Positions 23,285 to 29,928 of a stretch of 37,248 bases of DNA are shown here, in pieces (positions within the stretch are counted from its first letter, which is position 1; the number at the start of each line of letters is the position of its first letter). Under the pieces are notes generated by a model that saw only the letters and a list, made by a program, of their open reading frames with translations, made no database searches and was not told the DNA's origin. Both the position numbers and the translations under genes were made by a program. Source of the DNA: a virus; the IMG/VR virus record IMGVR_UViG_3300019761_000004, positions 1-37,248 of that record; one strand, written 5' to 3'.

Positions 23285-23718
23285 TCCCTGCCCTCCTGCT
23301 TGTTGGCCTCTAGGGCAGCGATGGCCGTTGTAAGCCATTCGGGGTATGGACCCGATATGCCAAGCCTCCGCCTTGATATTGGCGTGTTCACATACCCCAA
23401 CATGTTTTCAAGCGCCTCCCTAAGCGCCCTGTTCTGCTCTTGTAGGGCGGTCACGGTGTCGTCGTGGTGTACGTATCTAGCCCTGTATGAAACCTTAATG
23501 TAAGGTGACTTGGTGAAACGTCCCGGCACGTGTTTACTTTCAGTTCCGTGATTGCATTGGTCTTCAATTGCCTCATTCGCGGTGTCATGGGTTTCCAAAA
23601 TAGTTTCAGGCCCAGTGTGTTCCCAATACTGACCTACTGGATACGACACTACATCCCAAACAATGCGCGCCATAGAATTGCACTTTGGGCAGCGTGTCAC
23701 TTTCGGTGCTTCACTCAT
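23281..23718 (-). CDS. Hypothetical protein with Cys motif, 145 aa
   Basis: Start at 23718 (MSEAPKVTRCPKCNSMARIV), overlapping the preceding stop by 8 bp. The CPKC knuckle near the N-terminus and a later Cys/His pair (DQCNHG) suggest a zinc-binding N-domain. The C-terminal part is a short coiled coil (TALQEQNRALREALENMLGY) seen in many phage early proteins. Function not known. Confidence 0.65.
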   Translation of the reverse strand: MSEAPKVTRCPKCNSMARIVWDVVSYPVGQYWEHTGPETILETHDTANEAIEDQCNHGTESKHVPGRFTKSPYIKVSYRARYVHHDDTVTALQEQNRALREALENMLGYVNTPISRRRLGISGPYPEWLTTAIAALEANKQEGRE

Positions 23719-24394
23719 CGCCCATCTCCTCCTGTGCGAGGGCACGGAGGGCGGGAAGGCACTCTTCAATTGCCTGCCGCGACACCAGTACCATGACCCC
23801 ATCCATGTCTCCCTGGCTGTAACTTGCCAATGCCTTCACAGCACTAGGAAGCACCTTCGCCGCCTCCTGCACGGATACTGCGCGCGGGGCCGTTGCGATT
23901 GCCTCGCCGCGCTGATGCAGCATCATGGCGAAGTTTGCGACGTCCACAGGGTCGCCCTTGTCAACGTGCCCGATCAAAAGGTCGGACAGGAATTGCTGGC
24001 TGCATTGGGTCTTATCGTCCCAGCCTCCGCGACCGTCTTCGCGCTTGACCGAGAGTTTGGACTTCATCGCGGCTGCAAAACGATCAACGGCTTCGTCGTC
24101 AGGGTGGCGCGGGGCTGGCTCGGGCTTGAGGGCGCGGATGGCCCTCTCAACCCGTTCAAGCATGGCCTCCTGATCTGTCCCTTCGTCAAACGGGAAATCC
24201 AGTATTTCCGACTCCGCCCGATCCCAAGCATCCCCCAGCGCCGCATTCCGCGCCTCTGCCAGTTGCGCTTGCAGGGCGTCATACTCCGCCCACGCATCGC
24301 AGCAGGGGCAGCCAGGCTCTGTATCGGGGCAGCGCTCGCCCCAGTGCTCAGTCAAGGCCTGCTCAATCGCGCTGGTGTTGGTGGTGTCAGTCAT
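23711..24394 (-). CDS. Hypothetical early protein, 227 aa
   Basis: Start at 24394 (MTDTTNTSAIEQALTEHWGE) with a CGGAG site. An N-terminal Cys-rich patch (CPDTEPGCPCCDAW) precedes a long helix. The segment GGWDDKTQCSQQFLSDLLIG, followed by HVDKGDPVDVANFAMML, is a recurrent phrase of accessory proteins in enterobacterial and rhizobial/roseo phages. The biochemical role of that domain is not known to me. It lies after SSB in the replication block. Confidence 0.7.
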   Translation of the reverse strand: MTDTTNTSAIEQALTEHWGERCPDTEPGCPCCDAWAEYDALQAQLAEARNAALGDAWDRAESEILDFPFDEGTDQEAMLERVERAIRALKPEPAPRHPDDEAVDRFAAAMKSKLSVKREDGRGGWDDKTQCSQQFLSDLLIGHVDKGDPVDVANFAMMLHQRGEAIATAPRAVSVQEAAKVLPSAVKALASYSQGDMDGVMVLVSRQAIEECLPALRALAQEEMGDE

Positions 24395-24521
24395 TGTCTG
24401 TTTCTCCGTTTCGCAATATCCGCTCGATCTTCTCAAGCTGCTCTGGTGTGGCTCCCTTGACTGCCTCCGATAGGGATAGGCGACGGTCTGCTAGGGATAG
24501 GCTGCGTTGTGCTGGTGTCAT
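24387..24521 (-). CDS. Small helical protein, 44 aa
   Basis: Fills the gap between SSB and the 227-aa gene. It reads MTPAQRSLSLADRRLSLSEA and ends NGETDND, overlapping the next start by 8 bp and carrying that gene's ribosome site. A duplicated SLSLADRR/LSLSEA pattern is visible. Role unknown. Confidence 0.55.
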   Translation of the reverse strand: MTPAQRSLSLADRRLSLSEAVKGATPEQLEKIERILRNGETDND

Positions 24522-24523
24522 GG

Positions 24524-24940
24524 CTAAAAGGGAATTTCTGATTCGCCCAAATCACCTGCCCCGCCGTAACCGCCTGAATTGGCGCTGCCGCCAGATCCAT
24601 ACCCGCTGTCCTGCTGGCCACCGTAACCTCCGCCGGAGTCGTTGCTCTTCTGCCCGCCGCCCATAGGCGTAAAGTCGGATGCGTTGACTGTCAGATAGGT
24701 CTTGCCGTTGTGTTCTCGCGTTCCCAGATCCCCAGTGACAGTGATCTTTGCGCCCTTGTTCAGGAACTGCATGGCTGATTCACCGCGCCGACCCCAAATC
24801 GAGCAATCGAAATAGTGAACTGTCTTTTCCTTGTTTGCGTATCCGTTCACAGCGACTGAGAAGCTGGCGACCTTGTTGCCGCCTGCCTCGCGCAATTCTC
24901 CGTCGCGTGTGATGTTTCCTGAAATGGTGATATTTTTCAT
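24524..24940 (-). CDS. ssb: Single-stranded DNA-binding protein (SSB), 138 aa
   Basis: Start at 24940 (MKNITISGNITRDGELREAG). An OB-fold core is seen through VASFSVAVNGYANKEKTVHY FDCSIWG and GAKITVTGDLGTREHNGKTY LTVNASD. A Gly/Ser-rich linker leads to the acidic tip ESEIPF, close to the bacterial SSB tail DDDIPF that binds host replication proteins. It coats ssDNA during phage replication and recombination. Confidence 0.9.
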   Translation of the reverse strand: MKNITISGNITRDGELREAGGNKVASFSVAVNGYANKEKTVHYFDCSIWGRRGESAMQFLNKGAKITVTGDLGTREHNGKTYLTVNASDFTPMGGGQKSNDSGGGYGGQQDSGYGSGGSANSGGYGGAGDLGESEIPF

Positions 24941-24941
24941 C

Positions 24942-25115
24942 TTACTCACTCTCTCCGTTTTTCTCTCGATGCACCTTGAGGCCATCCGTCCCTGCGATGA
25001 TGCAGATCAATGCGATGATGATCAACGCGCCACCAGCTGCTACTTGCGCCCCTACTGCGGCTATGACAACTGCCCAGAAGAGCAAGCCCAGCGCAAAGGC
25101 TATAAGCCAGATCAT
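24942..25115 (-). CDS. Small membrane protein, 57 aa
   Basis: Runs from the ATG at 25115 (ATGA overlap with the upstream stop) to a TAA one base before the SSB start. Two strong hydrophobic helices (MIWLIAFALGLLFWAVVIAA and GGALIIIALICIIAG) are followed by a charged tail that holds the SSB ribosome site. A signal-like short membrane protein of unknown role. Confidence 0.6.
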   Translation of the reverse strand: MIWLIAFALGLLFWAVVIAAVGAQVAAGGALIIIALICIIAGTDGLKVHREKNGESE

Positions 25116-25480
25116 GCGTCACCATCCTTCGCCACCAGCGCCTCAAGGAGCGCGATTAGGAGCGCGCGGGAGGGGGTGGCTGCGTATGCGTTGAATTCGA
25201 GCGTAACAGCTCCATCCTCTGACTTCCTTACCCACATAGTTACATCACGATGATGTGCGTTCTGACCTCCGTGCCAAGTCCACCCCGGCAGCACCGCCTC
25301 ATGCAGGGATAGGGCGGCGTCCATGGAGCCGTTGTATGCTTTCCACGCTATACCTTGATCTTTCATGTCAAATGCCTGCCAGTATGTCTTGACGTATGCC
25401 TCCCTGAACGGGCTGTATTCTGGCGCGTTCCCCGCCTTTACCTTCACCAGCAGGTCTTGAAGTGCTTCTTTGCGTGTCAT
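25112..25480 (-). CDS. Hypothetical protein, 122 aa
   Basis: Start at 25480 (MTRKEALQDLLVKVKAGNAP) with an AGGAG site; two earlier in-frame codons are less well placed. Contains SPFREAYVKTYWQAFDMKDQ and ends in a helical ALLEALVAKDGDA. A similar phrase, GNAPEYSPFREAY..., occurs in small proteins of roseophages and rhizobial phages. The role is not known. An operator and a possible promoter lie just upstream. Confidence 0.65.
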   Translation of the reverse strand: MTRKEALQDLLVKVKAGNAPEYSPFREAYVKTYWQAFDMKDQGIAWKAYNGSMDAALSLHEAVLPGWTWHGGQNAHHRDVTMWVRKSEDGAVTLEFNAYAATPSRALLIALLEALVAKDGDA

Positions 25481-25510
25481 GTCGGTCTCCTGTTTTGGCA
25501 TATCCACCAC

Positions 25511-25535
25511 TAAGCCATTTACGGCTATTCGTCAA
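25511..25535 (-). promoter_or_regulatory. Operator-like inverted repeat and weak promoter upstream of the 122-aa gene
   Basis: On the minus strand the element reads ATAGCC-GTAAAT-GGCTTA (25528-25511), adjacent to a -35-like TTGACG (25535-25530). The -10 candidates (TTAGTG or TAGTGG) are poor. It belongs to the ATAGCC-N6-GGCTAT set found also near 28.84, 33.1 and 35.9 kb. Confidence 0.5.
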
Positions 25536-25555
25536 TAGCTATCTTGCCCGTGCAA

Positions 25556-25975
25556 TCACCTATTGCTTGGGAACATGCGCGCAACGATCCGCGCTATCTC
25601 CTCCCGCTGCTCTGGGGTGCCACGGTCTGCGGCTGGCTCGTCAAGAACCTTTCGCGGCTGGTATCCGTTACCGCTTTCGATGCACATCCGGGCGGCGCGT
25701 ACTGGCATCATCTCGGCGCGGCACCGGTCAACGATATCACCCTCCAGAGGGCGGCGGCGACGGTCAGGGTTGTTCTCCCCCTTCCACCATCGAACAGCGT
25801 TTGTGATGGCCCACTGGGGGAAGTCTTGCAGCGCTTCGGCCCAGTCCTCGGCCTCCATCTTGCGCACCCCCTGCGGCACGTCCTTTTCGTAGTAGGGGCT
25901 TAGAAGGGCGGCTACCCTGGCCAGCATCCATGTCCGATCCGCCGAGATCTCAAGAAACCTCGCGACGTCCTTCAT
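25556..25975 (-). CDS. Replication-associated protein, 139 aa
   Basis: The start is placed at 25975 (MKDVARFLEISADRTWMLAR), one base after the initiator stop, with GAGGGA upstream. The ORF to 26161 would overlap the initiator by 185 bp. The phrases LLSPYYEKDVPQGVRKMEAE and FPQWAITNAVRWWKGE recur in small proteins that follow phage replication initiators in alphaproteobacterial phages. Probably a helicase-loading or replication accessory protein. Confidence 0.6.
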   Translation of the reverse strand: MKDVARFLEISADRTWMLARVAALLSPYYEKDVPQGVRKMEAEDWAEALQDFPQWAITNAVRWWKGENNPDRRRRPLEGDIVDRCRAEMMPVRAARMCIESGNGYQPRKVLDEPAADRGTPEQREEIARIVARMFPSNR

Positions 25976-25976
25976 C

Positions 25977-26756
25977 TCATCCCTCGCCGTCTCTCCCCTC
26001 TCTGGCAAGGTCAGCAAATGCCTGAGCCGTTCCAGACCCAAAGCCGCCCGATCTGGTGACAGCGCCCCGTCTGGCGTTGAAAGATCTCGCGTTGCCAAGC
26101 CATGTGCGCCAAGCTGCGTCCCAGTTTTTGAATGTTGATCCTTTTGCGAGGTGGTAGTCACGGAATCGCTCCCCTTGTTCGTTTATCTCTTGCTGTGTGA
26201 AGTCTTTGGCCAGCGCGTCTGAAATGTTCTTGTCGCTTGGAACCCAGTTTTCAGGGATTGAGGTGGCGCGTTTTGGCTTTGGCTTGACCGCTTCAACTTC
26301 GAAACCTTCCAGAAAATCTGCTTGACCCTGATCGCACCCATAAGGGTCATCTGGTTTATGATCTGGTTTACTATCTGGTATTGGTTGGCCTTTTCGGGCC
26401 GTTCCATTGGCCTTTTCGGGCCGTTCCATTGGCCCTTTTGGGCCAGTGGGGGGAACCCAATCAACAGAACACGCCGGGGAATACCAAGAGGTTTTGTCAT
26501 AGTTGGCCTTGTTGTACTCACCTTTGACGATCAGGCCAGCTTTCACGAGTTTATCCAGGCAAAGGCGGATCTGCTTTTCTGTGAGATAGTCGAACTGATG
26601 TGAAAACGCTTTGCGCGAGTTGTACGTCCACCAGAGACCATCACGAAACGACTTTCCGTTGCGCATGTTATGCTCTGCCCAGAACACGATATTCTGATAA
26701 AGAACGGCTGCATTGACACCAACGCGCTTTGCGATGCTTGGTTCAAAATAGTGCAT
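25977..26756 (-). CDS. Replication initiator-like protein, 259 aa
   Basis: The start at 26756 shares a base with the upstream stop (TGATG). The N-terminal ~100 residues are a winged-helix domain (YFEPSIAKRVGVNAAVLYQN IVFWAEHN; LTEKQIRLCLDKLVKAGLIV) as in phage replisome organisers. A Pro/Lys-rich linker (PTGPKGPMERPEKANGTARK) leads to a C-terminal helical domain with SIPENWVPSDKNISDALAKD and FKNWDAAWRTWLGNA, a region shared with helicase-loader-type proteins. Likely binds the phage origin and recruits the host helicase. Confidence 0.7.
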   Translation of the reverse strand: MHYFEPSIAKRVGVNAAVLYQNIVFWAEHNMRNGKSFRDGLWWTYNSRKAFSHQFDYLTEKQIRLCLDKLVKAGLIVKGEYNKANYDKTSWYSPACSVDWVPPTGPKGPMERPEKANGTARKGQPIPDSKPDHKPDDPYGCDQGQADFLEGFEVEAVKPKPKRATSIPENWVPSDKNISDALAKDFTQQEINEQGERFRDYHLAKGSTFKNWDAAWRTWLGNARSFNARRGAVTRSGGFGSGTAQAFADLAREGRDGEG

Positions 26757-27247
26757 CACGCAGACCTCTTGGCCAAATAGTGCATAAACTCAGAAACTGT
26801 TTTAGCGCCCTTGGATGAGTTGCAGGAACGGCAAGCGCATGTGAGATTTTCCACCTCATCACCTCCGCCCCTCGACCTTGGAATCTTGTGATCAATGGTC
26901 AAATCGTTTTCTGACCCACAGTAAAAGCACTTCCACCCGCAGGAATCAAAGACCATTCTTCTTTTCCTTGGTATCGTCTTTTTGGACGCGACTGGATCAT
27001 ATCTTCCAGATTCAACCTCGAACATTGGAACATTGACCAGCCTTCCGTCTACGAGGCTAAGAAATCCAAGATTCCAAAGCTCGGAAATTAGATCTGTTGC
27101 CAGGCTCTCGTCAGACAGGTTGCACCATCTCACAATGGATGCTGTGTGAACACTTCCCGAGCAATCACCTATTGCCATCAGCGCCAAACGCAGATCGCCC
27201 GTTAGTGTCGGCTCATCAATAGCCATCATCAAACATTCAGAAGACAT
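26756..27247 (-). CDS. HNH endonuclease with N-terminal helical domain, 163 aa
   Basis: The last ~65 residues are a treble-clef HNH nuclease: paired CFYC, then LTIDHKIPRSRGGGDEVENL, then CRSCNSSKG, with the usual His/Asn/His positions and zinc Cys pairs. The first ~90 residues form a winged-helix-like domain (LRLALMAIGDCSGSVHTASI) that could direct DNA binding. It ends in a one-base overlap with the initiator. May be a homing enzyme or a replication/packaging nuclease. Confidence 0.8.
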   Translation of the reverse strand: MSSECLMMAIDEPTLTGDLRLALMAIGDCSGSVHTASIVRWCNLSDESLATDLISELWNLGFLSLVDGRLVNVPMFEVESGRYDPVASKKTIPRKRRMVFDSCGWKCFYCGSENDLTIDHKIPRSRGGGDEVENLTCACRSCNSSKGAKTVSEFMHYLAKRSA

Positions 27248-27276
27248 TTTTGCCCCTATATTCGGGCCGAGACCTC

Positions 27277-27389
27277 TTGCAGCAGATACCCCTATCCGCT
27301 ATCCTAGTCTCAGCATTAATACTGCGAACACGATACGCCGCCACCCACGGCATTGCAAGGCCCGCTAGGTTGATCCGGCGGGCCTTTTT
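27277..27389 (+). ncRNA. Candidate small RNA, about 78 nt
   Basis: A plus-strand promoter-like TTGCAG-17-TATCCT (27277-27305) lies ahead of a short stretch without any ATG and a strong terminator ending at 27389. The 3' part (27327-27365) matches the region before the terminator at 30286-30318 (gccgccacccac versus gccaccacccac). The flanking genes run on the minus strand, so this is an intergenic transcript, antisense to nothing known. No family recognised. Confidence 0.4.
27357..27389 (+). terminator. Rho-independent terminator
   Basis: GGCCCGC (27359-27365) pairs perfectly with GCGGGCC (27378-27384) around a 12-nt loop, and five Ts follow (27385-27389). Plus-strand orientation only. Confidence 0.85.
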
Positions 27390-27444
27390 CATTGCCTACC
27401 CCGACATAGCGTAGGATGTGAGAATGGCTGTGGGGGTGAATAGG

Positions 27445-27663
27445 TCAGGCATCGCAATCGCACTTTTGGGGGTGCACTACATCCCCGTCAGCATCCACAA
27501 ATTCACCAGATGGATAGCCGTGTTTGCGTATATTCCAGGCCCTCAGTGTCCTGCTGTACATGCGTAAAATAAAAGAAAACACAGAACCAACGCCAAGAGA
27601 CATGCCAACCCAAACCCAAAATCCAGAAACGTACAACTCTGCAAACTCGTTAAGATCCATCAT
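27445..27663 (-). CDS. Small membrane protein, 72 aa
   Basis: Start at 27663 or 27660 (MMDLNEFAELYVSG) with an AGGGG site; overlaps the previous gene by 14 bp. One membrane helix (FWVWVGMSLGVGSVFSFILR) precedes a basic stretch and an acidic, Cys-containing tail (QKCDCDA). Unknown function. Confidence 0.65.
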   Translation of the reverse strand: MMDLNEFAELYVSGFWVWVGMSLGVGSVFSFILRMYSRTLRAWNIRKHGYPSGEFVDADGDVVHPQKCDCDA

Positions 27664-27814
27664 CTTTCCCCTTTCCCTCGATAATCTTGTCCACCTCCTC
27701 CGCCGTTAGGAGCTTGTCCTGTATGGCGGGGGCCGTGGCCTGGTCGGCGTAGCCGGACACATGTACGTATCCGGCCTTGTTGCGGGCACGCTTGGCCTTC
27801 TTCCAATCAGTCAT
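27650..27814 (-). CDS. Small basic/acidic protein, 54 aa
   Basis: Start at 27814 (MTDWKKAKRARNKAGYVHVS) in overlap with the previous stop. Basic first half, acidic second half (LLTAEEVDKIIEGKGKDDG). Possibly DNA- or protein-binding. No motif recognised. Confidence 0.6.
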   Translation of the reverse strand: MTDWKKAKRARNKAGYVHVSGYADQATAPAIQDKLLTAEEVDKIIEGKGKDDGS

Positions 27815-28112
27815 TTGTGACTGCCTTGTACGTTTCGAACGCTTGTTTCGCATCGTACCAAAACCTCTCAGAAATAGGCATCAGCTTTGGCTTGTCGTTC
27901 CAGTGATCATGAATCTTGACCAATGCAGCGGTTCCAGTGACCGCCAGCACCTCAATAAAATTTGTGGTGTATGAGCGATCCCCGCAAACGAAGTCTGGCG
28001 ATACGGTATAAATCCCGCCGACTTCTGGTGTCACTCCAGGGTCTGACATTAGGCGTGATTGCTCGCCATCTTTTCTTGCTTGCTCTCGGATTTTCCCAAA
28101 ATCATCAGACAT
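27807..28112 (-). CDS. Hypothetical protein, 101 aa
   Basis: Start at 28112 (MSDDFGKIREQARKDGEQSR) with AGGAG upstream; a TTG two codons earlier is rejected. The C-terminal two thirds are beta-rich (GGIYTVSPDFVCGDRSYTTN FIEVLAV). A small-barrel fold is likely. Function unknown. Confidence 0.65.
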   Translation of the reverse strand: MSDDFGKIREQARKDGEQSRLMSDPGVTPEVGGIYTVSPDFVCGDRSYTTNFIEVLAVTGTAALVKIHDHWNDKPKLMPISERFWYDAKQAFETYKAVTND

Positions 28113-28230
28113 TTGCAATCTCCTCTGTATGTTGCCCGGTCACATTGCCATGCATGGCAACTGCTGTCAACACCTTTTCCCCACAGTTAGGGCAAGTCAC
28201 CGGGTGGAGGGGTGCGCGATCCAATGGCAT
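28105..28230 (-). CDS. Tiny zinc-ribbon protein, 41 aa
   Basis: ATG at 28230 with a perfect GGAGG site. The central CPNCGEK (after MPLDRAPLHPVT) is one half of a zinc knuckle. The stop overlaps the next start by 8 bp. The start lies inside the preceding gene (44-bp overlap), which is unusual but supported by the ribosome site. Confidence 0.5.
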   Translation of the reverse strand: MPLDRAPLHPVTCPNCGEKVLTAVAMHGNVTGQHTEEIANV

Positions 28231-28363
28231 TTATAGCCTCCTGCGTCTCTTCTGCGGTGTACCCTCGCTCAGTCATCGCCGCGAGAACCTTTGCCACGGT
28301 TGGTATGTCAGATCGCAAGACGTTCATAAGATCTCGGGTCGCGTCAAACTCTCTACCCGTCAT
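28187..28363 (-). CDS. Small helical protein, 58 aa
   Basis: Start at 28363 (MTGREFDATRDLMNVLRSDI) with AGGAGAGAG upstream. Two helices (TVAKVLAAMTERGYTAEETQ EAINAIG) of UBA-like type end in a Pro/Gly tail. Function unknown. Confidence 0.6.
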   Translation of the reverse strand: MTGREFDATRDLMNVLRSDIPTVAKVLAAMTERGYTAEETQEAINAIGSRTPPPGDLP

Positions 28364-28553
28364 TCGCTCTCTCCTCTGTGCGGGTGTTCCATGCGGATCT
28401 GGCCTCATCAAATGTCTTGTGGTTCTTTCCGGTCCTCATGTTTACTGGGCATCCTGAGAGCCTATTGGAGCATCTAATTACACTGCACTCCAAGCGAGGC
28501 TCGAATACTGCATGTCCGCCACAAAACGGGCACGGCTTCAGAGCCTCACTCAT
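28353..28553 (-). CDS. Lar-like restriction alleviation protein, 66 aa
   Basis: Start at 28553 (MSEALKPCPFCGGHAVFEPR). The CPFCGG knuckle, then a second cysteine set (CSNRLSGCP) and a C-terminal KTFDEARSAWNTR, is the Lar/Ral family pattern. Lar proteins modulate type I restriction-modification so phage DNA escapes cutting. Expressed from the early minus-strand promoter. The family contains many zinc-ribbon relatives of unproved activity. Confidence 0.75.
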   Translation of the reverse strand: MSEALKPCPFCGGHAVFEPRLECSVIRCSNRLSGCPVNMRTGKNHKTFDEARSAWNTRTEERANDG

Positions 28554-28773
28554 CGCTCTCTCCTCTGTGCTGGTGGGTGGTGGTGACGATTGGGCCAACC
28601 GGTTCGCCATTCAGATCCATGAGGATATTTCGACCGTTCAGTGCCACCGTGTACCTGTCACCGGCAAAATATGACCCATACCAAGCCATGATGCTGGCAA
28701 CAGACCCGGCATCACATTTTATTTTCACCGTCTTTGGCTTCGCATCTGCGTTGTTGAAAACTAAATCATCCAT
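28546..28773 (-). CDS. Hypothetical early protein, 75 aa
   Basis: First gene of the leftward early array, with AGGAGAGAG before the ATG. Beta-rich core (TVKIKCDAGSVASIMAWYGS and RYTVALNGRNILMDLNGEPV). Unknown function; early position suggests host take-over or regulation. Confidence 0.65.
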   Translation of the reverse strand: MDDLVFNNADAKPKTVKIKCDAGSVASIMAWYGSYFAGDRYTVALNGRNILMDLNGEPVGPIVTTTHQHRGESDE

Positions 28774-28821
28774 ACTCTCTCCTACACTTCATCGCCATTC
28801 TCATATCCACGTTTAAACCTG

Positions 28822-28856
28822 TTGACACTATAGCCTAGAACGGCTATCAAGGGCAA
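28822..28856. promoter_or_regulatory. Divergent early promoters sharing one operator
   Basis: Operator ATAGCC-TAGAAC-GGCTAT (28830-28847) is a perfect inverted repeat. Plus promoter: TTGACA (28822-28827), 17-bp spacer, TATCAA (28845-28850). Minus promoter: TTGCCC (28856-28851), 18-bp spacer, TATAGT (28832-28827). Occupancy of the repeat would block both promoters. Confidence 0.75.
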
Positions 28857-28875
28857 GTCAAAACAGGAGATAATA

Positions 28876-29103
28876 ATGCAAATCACAGCAGAAGTTGCAG
28901 GGGCTGACATCCAGATGGAGCACGCCACCATCAAGGCGGGAGCGATCAAGCACGTTGAAGAAATCCGCATCCCGCGCACCGAAAACATGGGGCTGATGAT
29001 CGAGGTCGAGGGCGGCGAGGTTTGGTTCACCGATCTGCCGGAGGGTCTGGGCGAGGCGCTGGCCGTGGCCTATGGCAAGTGGAAGGACGCGCAAGATGAT
29101 TGA
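28876..29103 (+). CDS. Hypothetical early protein, 75 aa
   Basis: First gene of the rightward early unit, with AGGAG 7 bp upstream. Beta-strand pattern (MQITAEVAGADIQMEHATIK, then GLMIEVEGGEVWFTDLPEGL) ends in an Ala-rich helix. No motif recognised. Confidence 0.7.
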   Translation: MQITAEVAGADIQMEHATIKAGAIKHVEEIRIPRTENMGLMIEVEGGEVWFTDLPEGLGEALAVAYGKWKDAQDD

Positions 29104-29224
29104 TCAGATCCGCGAAGTTATCCGCAACAGCACCCCGGCAGAGCTTGCCGTTGATACCATCGGCGCGGCCTGCGTTGCCATCATCTTTGTCGGGGCCATG
29201 CTTTCCCCTCTGGTGCTGACATGA
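29096..29224 (+). CDS. Small membrane protein, 42 aa
   Basis: Overlaps the genes on both sides (8 bp before, ATGA after). A polar N-terminus (MIDQIREVIRNSTPAELAVD) precedes one membrane helix (IGAACVAIIFVGAMLSPLV). Unknown role. Confidence 0.6.
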   Translation: MIDQIREVIRNSTPAELAVDTIGAACVAIIFVGAMLSPLVLT

Positions 29225-29424
29225 GCGATAAGGGACAAGGAAACCACGGGGCGCGACGAATGCCCGGCCTGTCAGAAGACCAGCGAAACGCGTCGTATAT
29301 CTTGGAAAAGATCATGCTTCGTCGCAACTATTCGTCACAGACCCGCGATGACATAGCTGATTGCCTAGAGGTGGTGCGGCAAGGCGGGGAGCTTGGCAAG
29401 GCGCACAAGGTCAGAGAAAGGTGA
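29221..29424 (+). CDS. Small protein, 67 aa
   Basis: ATG in ATGA overlap with the previous stop. Begins MSDKGQGNHGARRMPGLSED; a helix (ASYILEKIMLRRNYSSQTRD DIADCLEVV) follows. Basic, probably soluble. Unknown role. Confidence 0.65.
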   Translation: MSDKGQGNHGARRMPGLSEDQRNASYILEKIMLRRNYSSQTRDDIADCLEVVRQGGELGKAHKVRER

Positions 29425-29645
29425 CAGCCACCAGACAGCGCGCCGAGGCGATCAAGGACGCGTTTCACGGTTGTACCAGCGTTGCGGAGGTGAACGTCTG
29501 CGCCCGCGATCACGCCGCCGAGGTGACGGCCCTAGAGCGCGACCCACTGAGCAGGCCTTACGCCATCCACATCAAAAACCTTGCCGCGTACATGCGGCAG
29601 GGTTTCATCCACCACAGGGTTGACCCGCCATCCCAAGGCGGGTAA
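29421..29645 (+). CDS. Small protein with GTG start, 74 aa
   Basis: The GTG at 29421 overlaps the preceding stop (GTGA), which is preferred over an ATG 60 bp upstream that lies within the earlier gene. Helical with Cys/His (TSVAEVNVCARDHAAEVTAL) and ending DPPSQGG. A 6-bp CCCGCC/GGCGGG stem covers the end, without a T-run. Confidence 0.6.
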   Translation: MTATRQRAEAIKDAFHGCTSVAEVNVCARDHAAEVTALERDPLSRPYAIHIKNLAAYMRQGFIHHRVDPPSQGG

Positions 29646-29748
29646 TCATGCACCCATTGCGAAGATCCCATGCTGTGGTCTCGTTTTGGCAGTCCTTCGG
29701 GGCGCGGCGGCTCGCTTATGGCGGGCCGTTTGCCGTTGGGGGTGGCTC

Positions 29749-29928
29749 CTATTTGGATTCCATATCGTCTAAGCGGTCACGCCTATCCCTGCCGTACATC
29801 CACCCGTCAATGAAGCCGACCCACAAAGCGGCCTCATCATGGACCTTTATCGCCTCACCGTACTCAGGTGTTTCTTGGTACATTGCCCAAGCTGCACACG
29901 CCGGGTGGCTATCCGTCCTGCTTATCAT
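29749..29928 (-). CDS. Small protein, 59 aa
   Basis: Has a strong GGAGGG site before the ATG at 29928 and overlaps the upstream gene by 20 bp. Reads MISRTDSHPACAAWAMYQET and ends in a charged GWMYGRDRRDRLDDMESK. Acidic/aromatic, probably soluble. The 103 bp between its stop and the convergent stop at 29645 contain no gene that I can support. Confidence 0.65.
   Translation of the reverse strand: MISRTDSHPACAAWAMYQETPEYGEAIKVHDEAALWVGFIDGWMYGRDRRDRLDDMESK

Noticed and set aside
25976-26161. N-terminal extension of the 139-aa replication-associated gene
   Set aside because: It would overlap the initiator by 185 bp; the ATG at 25975, one base after the initiator stop and with a GAGGGA site, is better.
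27421-27567. Plus-strand frame starting near 27424
   Set aside because: It is antisense to the 72-aa membrane protein gene and has no ribosome site or promoter I trust.
29610-29650. CCCGCC/GGCGGG stem as a terminator
   Set aside because: Six GC pairs but no T-run after it; it lies at the end of a coding frame and may be incidental.
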